From: CAWBRY01 sp963791295
Lineage (GTDB): Bacteria; Bacteroidota; Bacteroidia; Chitinophagales; Chitinophagaceae
NCBI GenBank assembly: GCA_963791295.1
Contig: CAWBRY010000003.1
Coordinates: 62,001-126,000, forward strand
DNA: 64,000 nt
Direction: 5' to 3'
Part shown: positions 9,236-19,462 of the stretch, one piece after another
Layout: each line of letters begins with the position of its first letter
Numbering within the stretch: the first letter of the stretch is position 1
The notes under the pieces: model-generated
Told to the model about the DNA's origin: nothing
Database searches by the model: none
The model's input: only the letters and a program-made list of their open reading frames with translations
Translations under genes and position numbers: made by a program

Positions 9236-10040
9236 AGATCGTCAGTCTCTCCGCTTCATTCAATGGGTCATCATGGTGAGCGGAAGTGACGGAAGAACCT
9301 ACCACCGAAAACCGATAGGTTTCTCCCGCCTTGATCTTTCTGGAGAACTTCATCAGGTGCATATTATTGTCCCACATTTCATGAATGACCCTGGGCTCCT
9401 GTCCATGCGGTTCGCTAAACAAGAAAGTATTCGACGCGCACATCAACAACTTCCCGGTCGGACTTCTGGCTGAAGAGGTCAGCAAGCTGATGACCACATG
9501 AGGCCGGTCGATTTCATTGTAATAATTTTGTACGTCGCGTAAGGCATCTGGCGCTTCCATCACGCTGGCGCCGGTGATAGCAATATCTTTTTTTGCGGTA
9601 ATCGAAACATCCATCAATACCGTATAAGGAAGGTGCCGTAAAGAATAGTAGGTATAGGATACAGCCGCCTTATCGCCAAAATCGAAGGAGGAATTAAATG
9701 CCGCATTTTGCATATTCAATTCCTGTTTCATGCCGCTAACATTTTGTGCATTGATTCGGCTTCCATCTACCTCCAGGTACATATTAAGTAGGTTGAAACT
9801 TTTCAAAAAATTGCTGACGCGGCCTCGGCCATATAGATCATAGGCGCCTGCCAGCACTACGTCCCTTACCTTAAATGGTTCAGGAGATGAAACGATTCCG
9901 ATAACACCGTTTGCTACGGTAATACCATAGTATTTGGAAGGATCAATATTGCTGGCATTGATCTTCCAGGGATCCTGAGCGTGGCTGAATTGAACAAGGA
10001 GGCCTAACCAGCTAATGAAAATCAGACGAATCATAATCAT
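9162..10040 (-). CDS. GH65-family glycosidase, N-terminal part with signal peptide (frameshifted gene)
   Basis: The N-terminal super-sandwich domain of the same GH65 gene, about 270 real residues. The signal peptide is LIFISWLGLLVQFSHA, so the enzyme is periplasmic or exported. The start is at 10040 or, equally plausible, at the ATG at 10034. The sequence DPWKINASNIDPSKYYGITV and the 'ANGVIGIVSS' strand are typical of the domain. After RLTIYAKLEG the frame runs into non-homologous residues (RRPVGQLSYKSVG), while the +1 frame carries the expected helix RLVNFHTKAWEELW. If intact the enzyme would be near 680 residues. It is followed by the heptamer array and has no close operon partner. Confidence 0.8.
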   Translation of the reverse strand: MIMIRLIFISWLGLLVQFSHAQDPWKINASNIDPSKYYGITVANGVIGIVSSPEPFKVRDVVLAGAYDLYGRGRVSNFLKSFNLLNMYLEVDGSRINAQNVSGMKQELNMQNAAFNSSFDFGDKAAVSYTYYSLRHLPYTVLMDVSITAKKDIAITGASVMEAPDALRDVQNYYNEIDRPHVVISLLTSSARSPTGKLLMCASNTFLFSEPHGQEPRVIHEMWDNNMHLMKFSRKIKAGETYRFSVVGSSVTSAHHDDPLNEAERLTIYAKLEGRRPVGQLSYKSVGRIVEE

Positions 10041-10166
10041 GTTTTTTTAGATTGAATGAGTGAATTTAGCTGATTTTTTTTAGCGCGACGTCTTTGAACT
10101 TTTGCTACTAACCATATGTGAGGCCCCTATAAAATAACTATTTTGCACTACTAAAATTTGTCCTGA

Positions 10167-11120
10167 ATGAAAAAATGGTTGATTGGCTTATTCATTGTCC
10201 TGGCTTTATCAGTTGCGGCTGTCTATTATTTTATCCCCGCAGATATAAAGATCTCCACATATATTACTACGGCGGCCACCAGGGAGGCAACCTTCCGCGT
10301 TCTGCAAAATGATTCCATCTGGAAATACTCCTGGCCTGGAACTATAACTAATGACAGTCAGGGAAAAAACATGTATTCCATTGATGACTATCATTTTTAT
10401 TTCAACAAAGCAAGTGTAAGCACTCTTGAAATTACCATTCGCACTAAGGACGATACGGCGCTAAGCATTTTGCAAACACTACGCGATTTCCACAATAGCA
10501 CTGCCTTGGAGTGGAGCACCCATATCGTCGCAGGACAAAACCCGTTGAAGAGAATTCAGAGCTATTTCGCCGCCAAAAGAATTCATACAATTTTCAAAAA
10601 GGTACTGGCTAAAATGGAACTCTTTCTAAGTGACGTGAAGCACGTGTACGGCTTGGATATTAAAAAAGAAGCTGTAAAATATCAATACCTTATGGCCTTC
10701 AAAAAAACACTTGATCATTACCCAAGCACGAAGGAAATATATTCAATGATTGACGAGGTTAAGCAATATATCAAAGATGCGGGGGAAAAAGAGGCGGATC
10801 AGCCTATGCTCAATGTTACGAGCCTTGACACACTGCATAAGGAAGTTCAGGTGGCCTTACCGCTCAATACCAATTTGCCCGGAAACAATCAATTTACCAC
10901 AAAAAAGATGCTACTGGGCGGAGAGATCCTTACAGCGGAGGTTAAAGGAGGAAACGAAGCCATTCATGAAGCCATGAAGATATGTGAACAATATATTGCC
11001 GATTACCACCATTCTATTATGGCTATTCCGTTTCAGTCGCTTGTTACCAACCGCTTAAATGAACCGGACAGCAGTAAATGGATTACGGTGATTTACTATC
11101 CCGTCGTTCTGGCGCAATGA
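10167..11120 (+). CDS. Membrane-anchored protein with GyrI/effector-binding-like C-terminus
   Basis: A protein of 317 residues. One N-terminal transmembrane anchor (WLIGLFIVLALSVAAVYYF) is followed by a region resembling an SRPBCC/polyketide-cyclase fold (residues about 30-150), then a region like the GyrI-like small-molecule-binding domain (AVKGGNEAIHEAMKICEQYI through WITVIYYPV). This domain pair occurs in Bacteroidetes 'GyrI-like domain' proteins of unknown role. The 3' end overlaps the convergent VCBS gene by 38 bases (11083-11120). No regulator DNA-binding domain is present, so this is not a transcription factor. Function unknown. Confidence 0.72.
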   Translation: MKKWLIGLFIVLALSVAAVYYFIPADIKISTYITTAATREATFRVLQNDSIWKYSWPGTITNDSQGKNMYSIDDYHFYFNKASVSTLEITIRTKDDTALSILQTLRDFHNSTALEWSTHIVAGQNPLKRIQSYFAAKRIHTIFKKVLAKMELFLSDVKHVYGLDIKKEAVKYQYLMAFKKTLDHYPSTKEIYSMIDEVKQYIKDAGEKEADQPMLNVTSLDTLHKEVQVALPLNTNLPGNNQFTTKKMLLGGEILTAEVKGGNEAIHEAMKICEQYIADYHHSIMAIPFQSLVTNRLNEPDSSKWITVIYYPVVLAQ

Positions 11121-14100
11121 CCAGCGTACTATCATTGTTTCTTGCCAATATGAAAGCTTTGCGCCCGGAGATATTTATATTTCCTACGTGTCGGACCTGC
11201 CCTTTTATTGCGAGGCCGTTTATCGTTTCACAGAAAAACACTCCCTTTCCTTTATTTACCAGGACAGTACCAAAATCTGCATCGCTCCTTCCAAGCTGAA
11301 TACTATTATCGTAATAATTTCCTGCCAATAAGATATCGGGGAGATTGTCTTCGTTAGCGTCCACAACAACCGCATCTTTGTAAGTGGATAATTGCGCCTG
11401 CCACGGCAATGCCTGTACGTGAAAGTTCATACTTCCGTCATTGATTAAAATTGCGTTTGAAAAGTAATCAGCAGTTAGCCGGTCTGCACTTTTTAATTTT
11501 TCCTCACCAAATAGTTCATTCAATGAAGCCTTTGCAAAGTCTGCTGCAAACAAAAATTTTTTCTTCAACGTGGGAATCTGTTTTTCCAATTCAGTCATAT
11601 TGGAAAATGGGATTTCTTTTCCATCCAAATAATAAGTAACTACCTGCTCTTTCTTTCCATTGTTATCAAAGTCATTGTAGTATAAACGTACGGGTTCCTC
11701 TGTCGATGCTTTTAACCGGCTATTTATCCCAAGATTACCTGCAATTATATCCATGTCGCCGTCATTGTCAATATCAACAGGAAGTACAAAATTCCACCAG
11801 CCTTTTGCGCCAGTGATAGTCTTCTTGATCAAATTTTTGTCTTTATTCATAAATGCGTCAACGCTCCCCCATTCCGAACAAATGATCAGATCCTTCTTAC
11901 CATCTTTGTCGATATCGAACCAAACAGCGTCGGTTACCATACCTACGAAGGAAAGCTCAGGGGCATATTGGGCAGTAACATTCTTAAAATGCCCTTTGGT
12001 ATCATTCAGGAAGAGATACGATTGAGGAATTTTTCCGTATTCCCAGGGAACCGAACGACCGCCAATGAACAAATCCATGTATCCATCTCCATTAAAATCA
12101 AGCGGGGCCACACAGGATGCGTTTACATAAATACTGTCAAAGGCATTCATCAACTTGGTTAAATTACCCTTCCCGTCGTTTAAATAAATACAGGGCGTCA
12201 GGTGCCCATCCTTACCATAGAATTCATTGCCCCCATTGGCGACGATCAGATCCGGATAGTGGTCATTGTTGATATCGGCCCAGGTCGCATCTACTTCTTC
12301 ATTGGTGCTATCATTTGCTAACTCCGGTTCAGGTAAATGCAGAAACCGGCCGTCCTTTTGCTGCACCAGAACAACCGCCGTTGATGTTTTGGACGATCCA
12401 ATAAACACATCTTCCAAACCATCCTGATTAATATCAGCAATTGCCAATGCCGGACCTTCGGTGGAAATCATGTGTGGAATCAGTTGTTCTCTGTTAAACT
12501 CCAAAAACGGGTTTTCTTCATGTCTATACTCGAAGTTTACTTCTTTAGTTACATCTATAAAAGGTCTGCCTTCATGAGGATAGTGCCTCGTGATTATTGA
12601 ATAATCGAAGACAGGCAGGTTTTCTTGATACGTATAATTAAGTGTTGTATCCATTTTTGAAAAAGACACTTGCTGAAAGCGATTGTCTGGCCATACCAGG
12701 AAACCGGAGTCAATTTGTTGGTCGCCAAGGCCAATATGCAATGGAATTTCCAGGCTTGATTGAAACCCCCTTGCAGGAGATTTTTCATAGCTGGTAATAT
12801 TATTCCCTTCAAAAACAAAAACTTTGGCACCGACTGCATTCCGGTTCTTTTCCGGGCCGTTTAAGACCAAATTTGCAAAATGGTTATGTGTTTGCTGATT
12901 GGTATTGTTTTCATAAACTAATACCGGCTCATCCACGTTATTAACGACAATATCCAGGTCTCCATCATTATCCAAATCCGCATAAATGGCTCCATTTGAA
13001 AAAGTGGATAGGTCGCCTCCTATAGATGGTCCGATATCCTTGAAAGAAGCATCCTTTTGATTTAGAAAAAATTTGTTGGGCAGTTTGATTTCCGGGAACT
13101 TATTTATCAACGCCATCTCTTTATCACCCAGGCTGTTGTTGAGAATCTTTTCCTGCATTTCACTGCTCGAAACATAATTTACATAATCCATATCATTCAA
13201 CCTCTTTGGAATTCCGTTTGAAACAAAAAGATCCTTCCACCCGTCATTATCGAAATCCATTAACAAGGCACTCCAACTCCAGTCAGTTGCTGCCATGCCG
13301 GAATAGAGACCTGTTTCACTAAACATTCCATTACGCCTGTTTAATTGCAGGTTGTTCCGGGTGTACTGATAATTATATCCCACAGATATCTTAAATCCGT
13401 AAATATCATAATCATCCCCGCCTAAAGAACGTTTCAAAATGTATGGGTCTGAGGGTAACATGTCCATCGAAACTATGTCAGGATACCCGTCGTTATTGAT
13501 GTCTCCGGCGTCCACTCCCATAGAATATTGGCTCGTGTGCATCATTTGCTGTGAAGACTCCTCTGAGAATGAACCGTTTTTTTGATTAATATACAAGTAA
13601 TCATTCTCGTGAAAATCGTTGCCGATATACAAATCAGGCCATCCATCCAGGTTAATATCTGAGACGACCACACCTAAACCATAACTGATTGCAGAACTGT
13701 TAATGGCGGATTCTTTGGTCACATCTGTGAATTTGCCCCCGTCATTTCTGTATAGCCGGTCGCCGGAAAGGAGGTGATAAGTACCTAAAAAATCTTTTCG
13801 CGGTGCGAAGCTTCCATTCTGATGTACGGAATGGTTGAGCAAAAACATATCCAGGTCACCATCCATATCATAATCCAGGAATGCGGCCTGCGTGCTAAAC
13901 CCCGAAAAGTCCAACCCATACTGCGGTGCTTCGTCTTCAAAAAAAGGGATTCCGTTCTTTACTCCTTTGCAAACCAGCAATTCATTTTTTCCATGAAGAG
14001 TTTCAAAATTTCCCACCTTGCACACATATATATCCAAAAGCCCATCCTGGTTGATATCCACGACAGAAACACCAGTAGACCATCCGTGGTCCTGTGGTAT

Positions 14101-14451
14101 GGCAGCTTGTCCGCTTATGTCTTTAAAATGAAGACTTCCTTGGTTAAGGAATAGTTTATTATCTCCCTGGTTGGAGCTAAAAAATAAATCTATCAGTCCA
14201 TCGTTATTAAAATCTCCTGCACCAATCCCCGCGCCATTGTAGAAATACATGTATTTAAACATATTAAACTCCGGGGTTGGTCTCAATTGATTGGTAAAGT
14301 CCAATCCCGTCTTTTTACTGCTTAAAACGGTAAATACATGCTCCTGCTTTTTTTTAGAAAAGAGATTGCACGATAGTATAATAGTCATTGTAAGAACAAC
14401 AGCTATTGATTTTAATGAAGTCATTCTAAGAATATATACTCCGGTATTCAT
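11083..14451 (-). CDS. FG-GAP/VCBS repeat lipoprotein with ASPIC/UnbV domain (copy 1)
   Basis: A protein of 1122 residues. A lipoprotein signal (MTSLKSIAVVLTMTIILSC) begins at an internal Met, so the true start may be 14424. It holds about a dozen calcium-binding FG-GAP/VCBS blades of the form D-x-N-x-D-G-x-x-D (DFNNDGLIDLFF, DINQDGLLDIYV, DYDMDGDLDMFL), which build a beta-propeller. An ASPIC/UnbV module lies in the middle (NAVGAKVFVFEG to ARGFQSSLEIPLHIGLG). Such CRTAC1-like proteins are exported and surface-bound. It starts three bases after the stop of its paralogue at 14455-17781, so the two are translated from one message downstream of SusC/SusD. It probably contributes to substrate capture or complex assembly; the ligand is unknown. 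Confidence 0.9.
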   Translation of the reverse strand: MNTGVYILRMTSLKSIAVVLTMTIILSCNLFSKKKQEHVFTVLSSKKTGLDFTNQLRPTPEFNMFKYMYFYNGAGIGAGDFNNDGLIDLFFSSNQGDNKLFLNQGSLHFKDISGQAAIPQDHGWSTGVSVVDINQDGLLDIYVCKVGNFETLHGKNELLVCKGVKNGIPFFEDEAPQYGLDFSGFSTQAAFLDYDMDGDLDMFLLNHSVHQNGSFAPRKDFLGTYHLLSGDRLYRNDGGKFTDVTKESAINSSAISYGLGVVVSDINLDGWPDLYIGNDFHENDYLYINQKNGSFSEESSQQMMHTSQYSMGVDAGDINNDGYPDIVSMDMLPSDPYILKRSLGGDDYDIYGFKISVGYNYQYTRNNLQLNRRNGMFSETGLYSGMAATDWSWSALLMDFDNDGWKDLFVSNGIPKRLNDMDYVNYVSSSEMQEKILNNSLGDKEMALINKFPEIKLPNKFFLNQKDASFKDIGPSIGGDLSTFSNGAIYADLDNDGDLDIVVNNVDEPVLVYENNTNQQTHNHFANLVLNGPEKNRNAVGAKVFVFEGNNITSYEKSPARGFQSSLEIPLHIGLGDQQIDSGFLVWPDNRFQQVSFSKMDTTLNYTYQENLPVFDYSIITRHYPHEGRPFIDVTKEVNFEYRHEENPFLEFNREQLIPHMISTEGPALAIADINQDGLEDVFIGSSKTSTAVVLVQQKDGRFLHLPEPELANDSTNEEVDATWADINNDHYPDLIVANGGNEFYGKDGHLTPCIYLNDGKGNLTKLMNAFDSIYVNASCVAPLDFNGDGYMDLFIGGRSVPWEYGKIPQSYLFLNDTKGHFKNVTAQYAPELSFVGMVTDAVWFDIDKDGKKDLIICSEWGSVDAFMNKDKNLIKKTITGAKGWWNFVLPVDIDNDGDMDIIAGNLGINSRLKASTEEPVRLYYNDFDNNGKKEQVVTYYLDGKEIPFSNMTELEKQIPTLKKKFLFAADFAKASLNELFGEEKLKSADRLTADYFSNAILINDGSMNFHVQALPWQAQLSTYKDAVVVDANEDNLPDILLAGNYYDNSIQLGRSDADFGTVLVNKGKGVFFCETINGLAIKGQVRHVGNINISGRKAFILARNNDSTLVIAPERRDSKSP

Positions 14452-14454
14452 TCT

Positions 14455-17400
14455 TTATTTCTTGATACCCACGGGGCTTTCTAATTCAAACAGAGCAGGA
14501 TACTCTTCGTTTCTCAGAAATAGAATACATTTTTTATTATTTACTTCTATCTGCCGGATATCTCTTATCTGGCCCGTTAGTTCGATTCCGGATTGCCGTG
14601 TATTCAGAAGTGTAAATTTTCTTGATCCTTCATTCATCAGTACGGAAACATAACTAGCATCTAATCTTCCAAATTGCGGCGGGAATCCAAATTCATTGCC
14701 GCCTAATACAATATCCGGCTTACCATCGCTATTAATATCGGTGCAATGAATGGCTTTTACGGAAGAAAACTGCACGTAAGGTGGGAAAGGCTGAACAGAA
14801 AACTTTCCATTGCCTTCATTCCAGGCGATGATTGAACTGCAATAATCGAATTTCTTAATGACCGCCCTTTTCACCTGCTCGTCGTCAAAAAGTTCCCCAA
14901 TTGATTTGTTAGCATAATTAACGTGCCTAAGATTCTGTTTTTTCAGGTAAGGAAACTGTTCTTCCATATTGTGTTTGAGAAATACCGGAACATCCTTGCC
15001 TTGTTCCGTAATCGATAGTATTTTATCGGGAGTACCGGTCATTCCAAAATTGCTTGTATATAATTTAACAGGATGGGTTTTACTCGGTCTCAGATATCCA
15101 TTTTCTCCTGTATTCCCAAACAATAGATCATTTCTACCGTCACCATCGAGATCAGCTACAGTCACGGTCTGCCACCAACCAGACAGACTATCCAAATTTG
15201 TTCTATTTTCCTGGAAGTGGTCGCCATTAAAAGAGAAGATCTTGGGAGCCATCCACTCACCTGTGATAACCAACTCTTTTTGTTTATCACCCGCTATATC
15301 GGCCCATATTGCACCGGTTACCATTCCAATATGGGCTATATCTTTATTCTTAGTTGCAGCCATATCTGAAAATTGACCTTTTCCATTATTCACATATATA
15401 TAGCTTGCAGGCGCAACCCCATACAAATAAGAAGCATTTCTGCCGCCAACGAACAAGTCCAGATCTCCATCGTTGTCATAATCGCATGCATCGACGGGTC
15501 CAACATTTGAGCTGTTCGCCGGAAAGGCGGTAGTATCCGCTACAAAATTTCCCTTGCCGTCGTTCTTATATAATCTATGCTGCAATGCGAAACTGTTCGG
15601 AATTTTATTATTTCCCCCAGCCCCTACAAAAAGATCCTTGTCTCCGTCTCCATCGCAGTCAAAAAATAAACACGCAACATCTTCAAGTCCGGCATACTCT
15701 TTAAAAACTTTTTCATTTCTTTTCACAAATTTTCCAGCTGCCGTTTGAATGTATAATTGTCCTCCCTTATTGTTCGCACCACCGATATAAACGTCGTCCA
15801 TCCCATCTCCGTTTACATCTGCAACAGCGGCCTTTGGCCCTTCTTTTGAAAGCATCATGGGTATATTCCTCTCATTGTAAAAATCAACATAGTCATCGTC
15901 CTCGTGTTTATCAAAATCAGCTTTCTTTTGGACAAAAAACGGATGGACATGTTCTTCTTTGGGTTCAAACAGCGGCGCTGCCAATGGCTGGCTGATCTCG
16001 TTCACCTTGTTAATGGAAATACTATCAATTTTTGAAACGGATCTGTTGGGCCAGATAATTTTAACGGAGTCTATCTTATTCAGAATTCCCAGCCCAATTA
16101 AGAGCTTATAGTCCATCGAGGACTGAAATCCTCTGCTGGGTATCAACTCCCGGCTAAGCACGCTCGTGCCCGCATATACCTTCACCGTAGTTCCTATCGC
16201 AAAATTATTTTTGCCAATACCTTTTAAGACGAAACCTATATAGTTGTTCTTATTTTGTTCAATGCTATTATTCCGGTAAACAAACGCAGGTCCATTTACA
16301 TTATTTACTATCATATCCAGATCCCCATCATTGTCCAGGTCGCCGTACGCAGCGCCATTGGAAAAGGATGGTGTTGTAAACCCCCACTGATCGCCGACAT
16401 CTTTAAATCTCAGATCGCCATTGTTTCTAAACATCTTGTTTTTCAACGGGGTAGAGGGCATTTTGTTAATGATAGAATCCATTTCATCCTTTTTCCCTGA
16501 AGTGACCATTTTTTGCATGATGACACTGGCGAAAAAATCGATGAAATCCTGATCAGTGAGATCATGTGCTATACCATTGCATATATATAAATCATTATAG
16601 CCATCGTTGTCGGCATCAAACATGAATCCTCCCCAGCTCCAATCTGAAGCTTCGACCCCGGAATAATTGGCAATTTCCATAAACCGCCCGTTTGTATTAT
16701 TCAGTTGAAGGGTATTTTGCATGAACTGATGATAAAAACCTGAATTTTCTTTTAAGCGGTATACGTCATAATTGTCAAAGGAGGTGGTTGTTTTTAAACG
16801 GTAATCATCCTCAGGAAGCATATCCGTCGTGAAAATATCCGTGTATCCGTCATTGTTAACATCCTGCATGTCAGCGCCCATGGAAGCAAGACTGGTATGT
16901 TGCATTCTGTTTTCCAGTTCATCTTTAAATGTTCCGTCATGCTGGTTAATGTACAGATAGTCTCTTTCAAAAAAATCATTTGAAACATACACATCCGGGT
17001 AAGCATCTCCATTCACATCCCCCACTGTAACTCCCAATCCCAGGCTAATGAGGCTGCCATGAATCCCGGCTTCTTTGGTGACCTCGGTAAATTGTCCGTT
17101 GTCATTTCTATACAAATGATCTCCTCCTCCTTTTAAGAAATCCGCCACATCCCAGTCGGCTGCCGGCGAATCACGCATGTTTGCATAGTTCAATGTATTT
17201 ACGGGAATGGGAGAATTGTTAACCATAAAACAATCCAGATCGCCGTCCATATCATAGTCAAAAAAAGATGCCTGAGTGGTATATCCTTCAGCGTCTAACT
17301 TGAATTGCGCAGCACTTTCAGTAAAAGTCAGGTTGTGGTTATTTATAAACAGTTGATTTTTTTGCAAAGCGGGATCAAACATGTTGCCGGCATTGCATAC

Positions 17401-17781
17401 ATATATATCCAACCAGCCATCGTTATTGATATCAACCAAAACCACACCAGTACTCCATTGTTTTTTTTCAATGAAACCGGCTTTCGCAGAAACATCTTCA
17501 AATTGAAAATTTCCCTTGTTTACATAAAGCTTATTGCTCTCCTGGTTGGCAGTAAAAAATACATCCGGTAAACCATCATTATTCAGATCTCCAATAGCTA
17601 CGCCTCCGCCATTGTAAAAATTACGGTAGGTAAATACATTAAACTCTTTGGTTTCTTTTAAGTTGTTTTCAAAATTTATATGAGTGTTATGGAGTAAGCT
17701 AAATAGAGTTTTCTCTCTCTTTTTGCTGCAGGAAACAATAATGAAAATGAAGAGGAGCGTGCTAAGCCTCGGGATATTCAT
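14455..17781 (-). CDS. FG-GAP/VCBS repeat lipoprotein with ASPIC/UnbV domain (copy 2)
   Basis: A protein of 1108 residues with lipobox IIVSC. It has the same architecture as the next gene: repeated blades (DLNNDGLPDVFF, DINNDGWLDIYV, DYDMDGDLDCFM), a central ASPIC/UnbV domain (NFAIGTTVKVYAG to SRGFQSSMDYKLLIGLG), then a second propeller half and a C-terminal segment ending in PALFELES. The two paralogues align end to end but are well diverged, so the duplication is old. The gene begins 60 bases after the SusD stop, with a strong hairpin terminator between, suggesting lower expression of the VCBS pair than of SusC/SusD. Calcium-binding loops are intact throughout. Confidence 0.9.
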   Translation of the reverse strand: MNIPRLSTLLFIFIIVSCSKKREKTLFSLLHNTHINFENNLKETKEFNVFTYRNFYNGGGVAIGDLNNDGLPDVFFTANQESNKLYVNKGNFQFEDVSAKAGFIEKKQWSTGVVLVDINNDGWLDIYVCNAGNMFDPALQKNQLFINNHNLTFTESAAQFKLDAEGYTTQASFFDYDMDGDLDCFMVNNSPIPVNTLNYANMRDSPAADWDVADFLKGGGDHLYRNDNGQFTEVTKEAGIHGSLISLGLGVTVGDVNGDAYPDVYVSNDFFERDYLYINQHDGTFKDELENRMQHTSLASMGADMQDVNNDGYTDIFTTDMLPEDDYRLKTTTSFDNYDVYRLKENSGFYHQFMQNTLQLNNTNGRFMEIANYSGVEASDWSWGGFMFDADNDGYNDLYICNGIAHDLTDQDFIDFFASVIMQKMVTSGKKDEMDSIINKMPSTPLKNKMFRNNGDLRFKDVGDQWGFTTPSFSNGAAYGDLDNDGDLDMIVNNVNGPAFVYRNNSIEQNKNNYIGFVLKGIGKNNFAIGTTVKVYAGTSVLSRELIPSRGFQSSMDYKLLIGLGILNKIDSVKIIWPNRSVSKIDSISINKVNEISQPLAAPLFEPKEEHVHPFFVQKKADFDKHEDDDYVDFYNERNIPMMLSKEGPKAAVADVNGDGMDDVYIGGANNKGGQLYIQTAAGKFVKRNEKVFKEYAGLEDVACLFFDCDGDGDKDLFVGAGGNNKIPNSFALQHRLYKNDGKGNFVADTTAFPANSSNVGPVDACDYDNDGDLDLFVGGRNASYLYGVAPASYIYVNNGKGQFSDMAATKNKDIAHIGMVTGAIWADIAGDKQKELVITGEWMAPKIFSFNGDHFQENRTNLDSLSGWWQTVTVADLDGDGRNDLLFGNTGENGYLRPSKTHPVKLYTSNFGMTGTPDKILSITEQGKDVPVFLKHNMEEQFPYLKKQNLRHVNYANKSIGELFDDEQVKRAVIKKFDYCSSIIAWNEGNGKFSVQPFPPYVQFSSVKAIHCTDINSDGKPDIVLGGNEFGFPPQFGRLDASYVSVLMNEGSRKFTLLNTRQSGIELTGQIRDIRQIEVNNKKCILFLRNEEYPALFELESPVGIKK

Positions 17782-17785
17782 AGTT

Positions 17786-17821
17786 AAAAATAAAAAAGGC
17801 CATTTAAATTAAATGGCCTTT
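17786..17821 (-). terminator. Hairpin terminator/attenuator between susD-like and VCBS genes
   Basis: A perfect 13-base-pair inverted repeat (AAAGGCCATTTAA/TTAAATGGCCTTT, arms 17795-17807 and 17809-17821) is followed on the minus strand by a T-rich tract (TTTTTTATTTTT). This is a classic intrinsic terminator for transcription coming from SusC/SusD. Because the downstream VCBS genes have no other obvious promoter, it probably works as a partial terminator that lowers their expression relative to SusC/SusD. Confidence 0.85.
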
Positions 17822-17841
17822 AACAAATATACTTAATATCA

Positions 17842-19440
17842 TTATTGGTATCCGAAATTCTGCTGCAGGTTAGGATTTGAAGCAAGCGGAATAGTGGGTA
17901 TAGGAAATACAACCCGGTAAGCGTCCGAAGTCAATGGTCTTTCCATTACGGGAGCATTGAATTTTCCAAACCGAATCACATCGTCTCTTCTCACGCCTTC
18001 CAGATACAGTTCCCGTCCACGTTCAGCTAATAGTTTATCTAAAGTAATGGGAGTAATATCTTCCAATGCACCGGATCCCTCTCTTTTTGCACGAATCGCA
18101 GTCACTATATCGTCTGCTGTTTGAACTGGACTGCCACCATCTGTACCGCCGCGCAGCAGAGCCTCCGCTTTCATCAGGAGGGCATCAGACAATCTGAAAA
18201 ATACATAATCATTTTTACTCCCCCAGCCGCCACCATTCATTTCAGCCGGATCCAAAGGATATTTATTAGTTCTAATTCCTTTTGCTTCAGAGGCAGAAAC
18301 GATAGGGCAATCAGCGGTAAAAATCAAAAGGTTTCCACTTCTGTCTTTCAAGTCAACTATGGGATTCCCAATCTTTTTTTCAGTTGGCCCACGTTGCTGC
18401 CCAATTAAAAATCCTGCAGGACGCCCTGTTAAACTTGAATATCCTGCGATGTCGGCCTCTTTGCGTATATCTAAGTCTTCAAAACTATTATAAAAATCAG
18501 CGAGTGTGACAAATCCATTCCATCCATCGGGGGTCATAAAGTAGTGATTGCCCATACAGCTATAATAAACTACATTAATACCTCCACTTTGGGGGCGCAC
18601 AAAAATATTTTCGGTTGATTTAGTCCCATTATCCCAGGTAAAATTATCCCAGTAATAATCGGAAATAGATAGTGCGGAATTAGCTGAAATTGCATTAACC
18701 AGATCAATAACCTTAGTCATATCAGCCGCGTTAAAAGTAAAAGGCCCGGCCGGCTGGGTTGGATCCTGTTTGAAAACTGCCTTATTCAAATAGGTCCTTG
18801 CCAATAAGAATTGTGCTGCCTCCTTGGTGGCCTTAACTCTGTCAGCATGCGTGTAAGCAGGAAGTGACGGAATAATCGCTTCCAGTTCACTGATAATAAA
18901 ATCACATGCCTCGGAACGGGTGAATACATCTGGAAAATCACTAGCGGCTGCAGTGGCAGGTCTGTGCTGCACCTGCCCAAATAAATCACAGCCAATGAAG
19001 CTTATAAAAGCCCTTAAAAACCTGGCTTCAAGTACGTCGCTTGCGCTTGCACCTGTTGCTTCCGCTAGTAAGGTCGTTTGAAATAAACCGCTGTTAATAT
19101 TATTCCACGCGTTATTGATCTCGGGATGCAAGCCGCCCCATGTATGCAGGTGCAGTTCACGCCACTCGCTAAAATCATCCCAGTCCGTACCGCGGGTAGG
19201 TCCCATCATCTCATCTGTTGTATGTTCCTGCATGGCAAACCACCCACCGTTGCCAATATAACCATTAAGCGACTCATACACCTTTGACAAGGATGAAGGA
19301 GTAGGGGCCGTCCCGGCAGTTGCGGGCTGAATAGAATTTGGCAATTCTATCTCGGTGTCCAGCTTTGTACAGGATATAACAGTTATAATGCTGATCAGCA
19401 CCACACCCAGTACAAAACGATTTTGAAATATTGTTTTCAT
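17842..19440 (-). CDS. SusD/RagB-family outer-membrane lipoprotein
   Basis: A protein of 532 residues. A lipoprotein signal with Cys (LISIITVISC) is followed by a SusD N-terminal TPR-like region (SSLSKVYESLNGYIG, ARFLRAFISFIGCDLFGQV) and the C-terminal SusD/RagB part (FFRLSDALLMKAEALLRGG, LLAERGRELYLEGVRRDDVIRFG). The last two are the most conserved marks of the family. SusD proteins cap the SusC channel and bind the glycan, peptide or other ligand. It starts 22 bases after SusC. No glycoside hydrolase or peptidase gene is directly coupled, so the substrate class is open. Confidence 0.96.
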   Translation of the reverse strand: MKTIFQNRFVLGVVLISIITVISCTKLDTEIELPNSIQPATAGTAPTPSSLSKVYESLNGYIGNGGWFAMQEHTTDEMMGPTRGTDWDDFSEWRELHLHTWGGLHPEINNAWNNINSGLFQTTLLAEATGASASDVLEARFLRAFISFIGCDLFGQVQHRPATAAASDFPDVFTRSEACDFIISELEAIIPSLPAYTHADRVKATKEAAQFLLARTYLNKAVFKQDPTQPAGPFTFNAADMTKVIDLVNAISANSALSISDYYWDNFTWDNGTKSTENIFVRPQSGGINVVYYSCMGNHYFMTPDGWNGFVTLADFYNSFEDLDIRKEADIAGYSSLTGRPAGFLIGQQRGPTEKKIGNPIVDLKDRSGNLLIFTADCPIVSASEAKGIRTNKYPLDPAEMNGGGWGSKNDYVFFRLSDALLMKAEALLRGGTDGGSPVQTADDIVTAIRAKREGSGALEDITPITLDKLLAERGRELYLEGVRRDDVIRFGKFNAPVMERPLTSDAYRVVFPIPTIPLASNPNLQQNFGYQ

Positions 19441-19462
19441 GATAATAATTTTCTTTTGTTAG

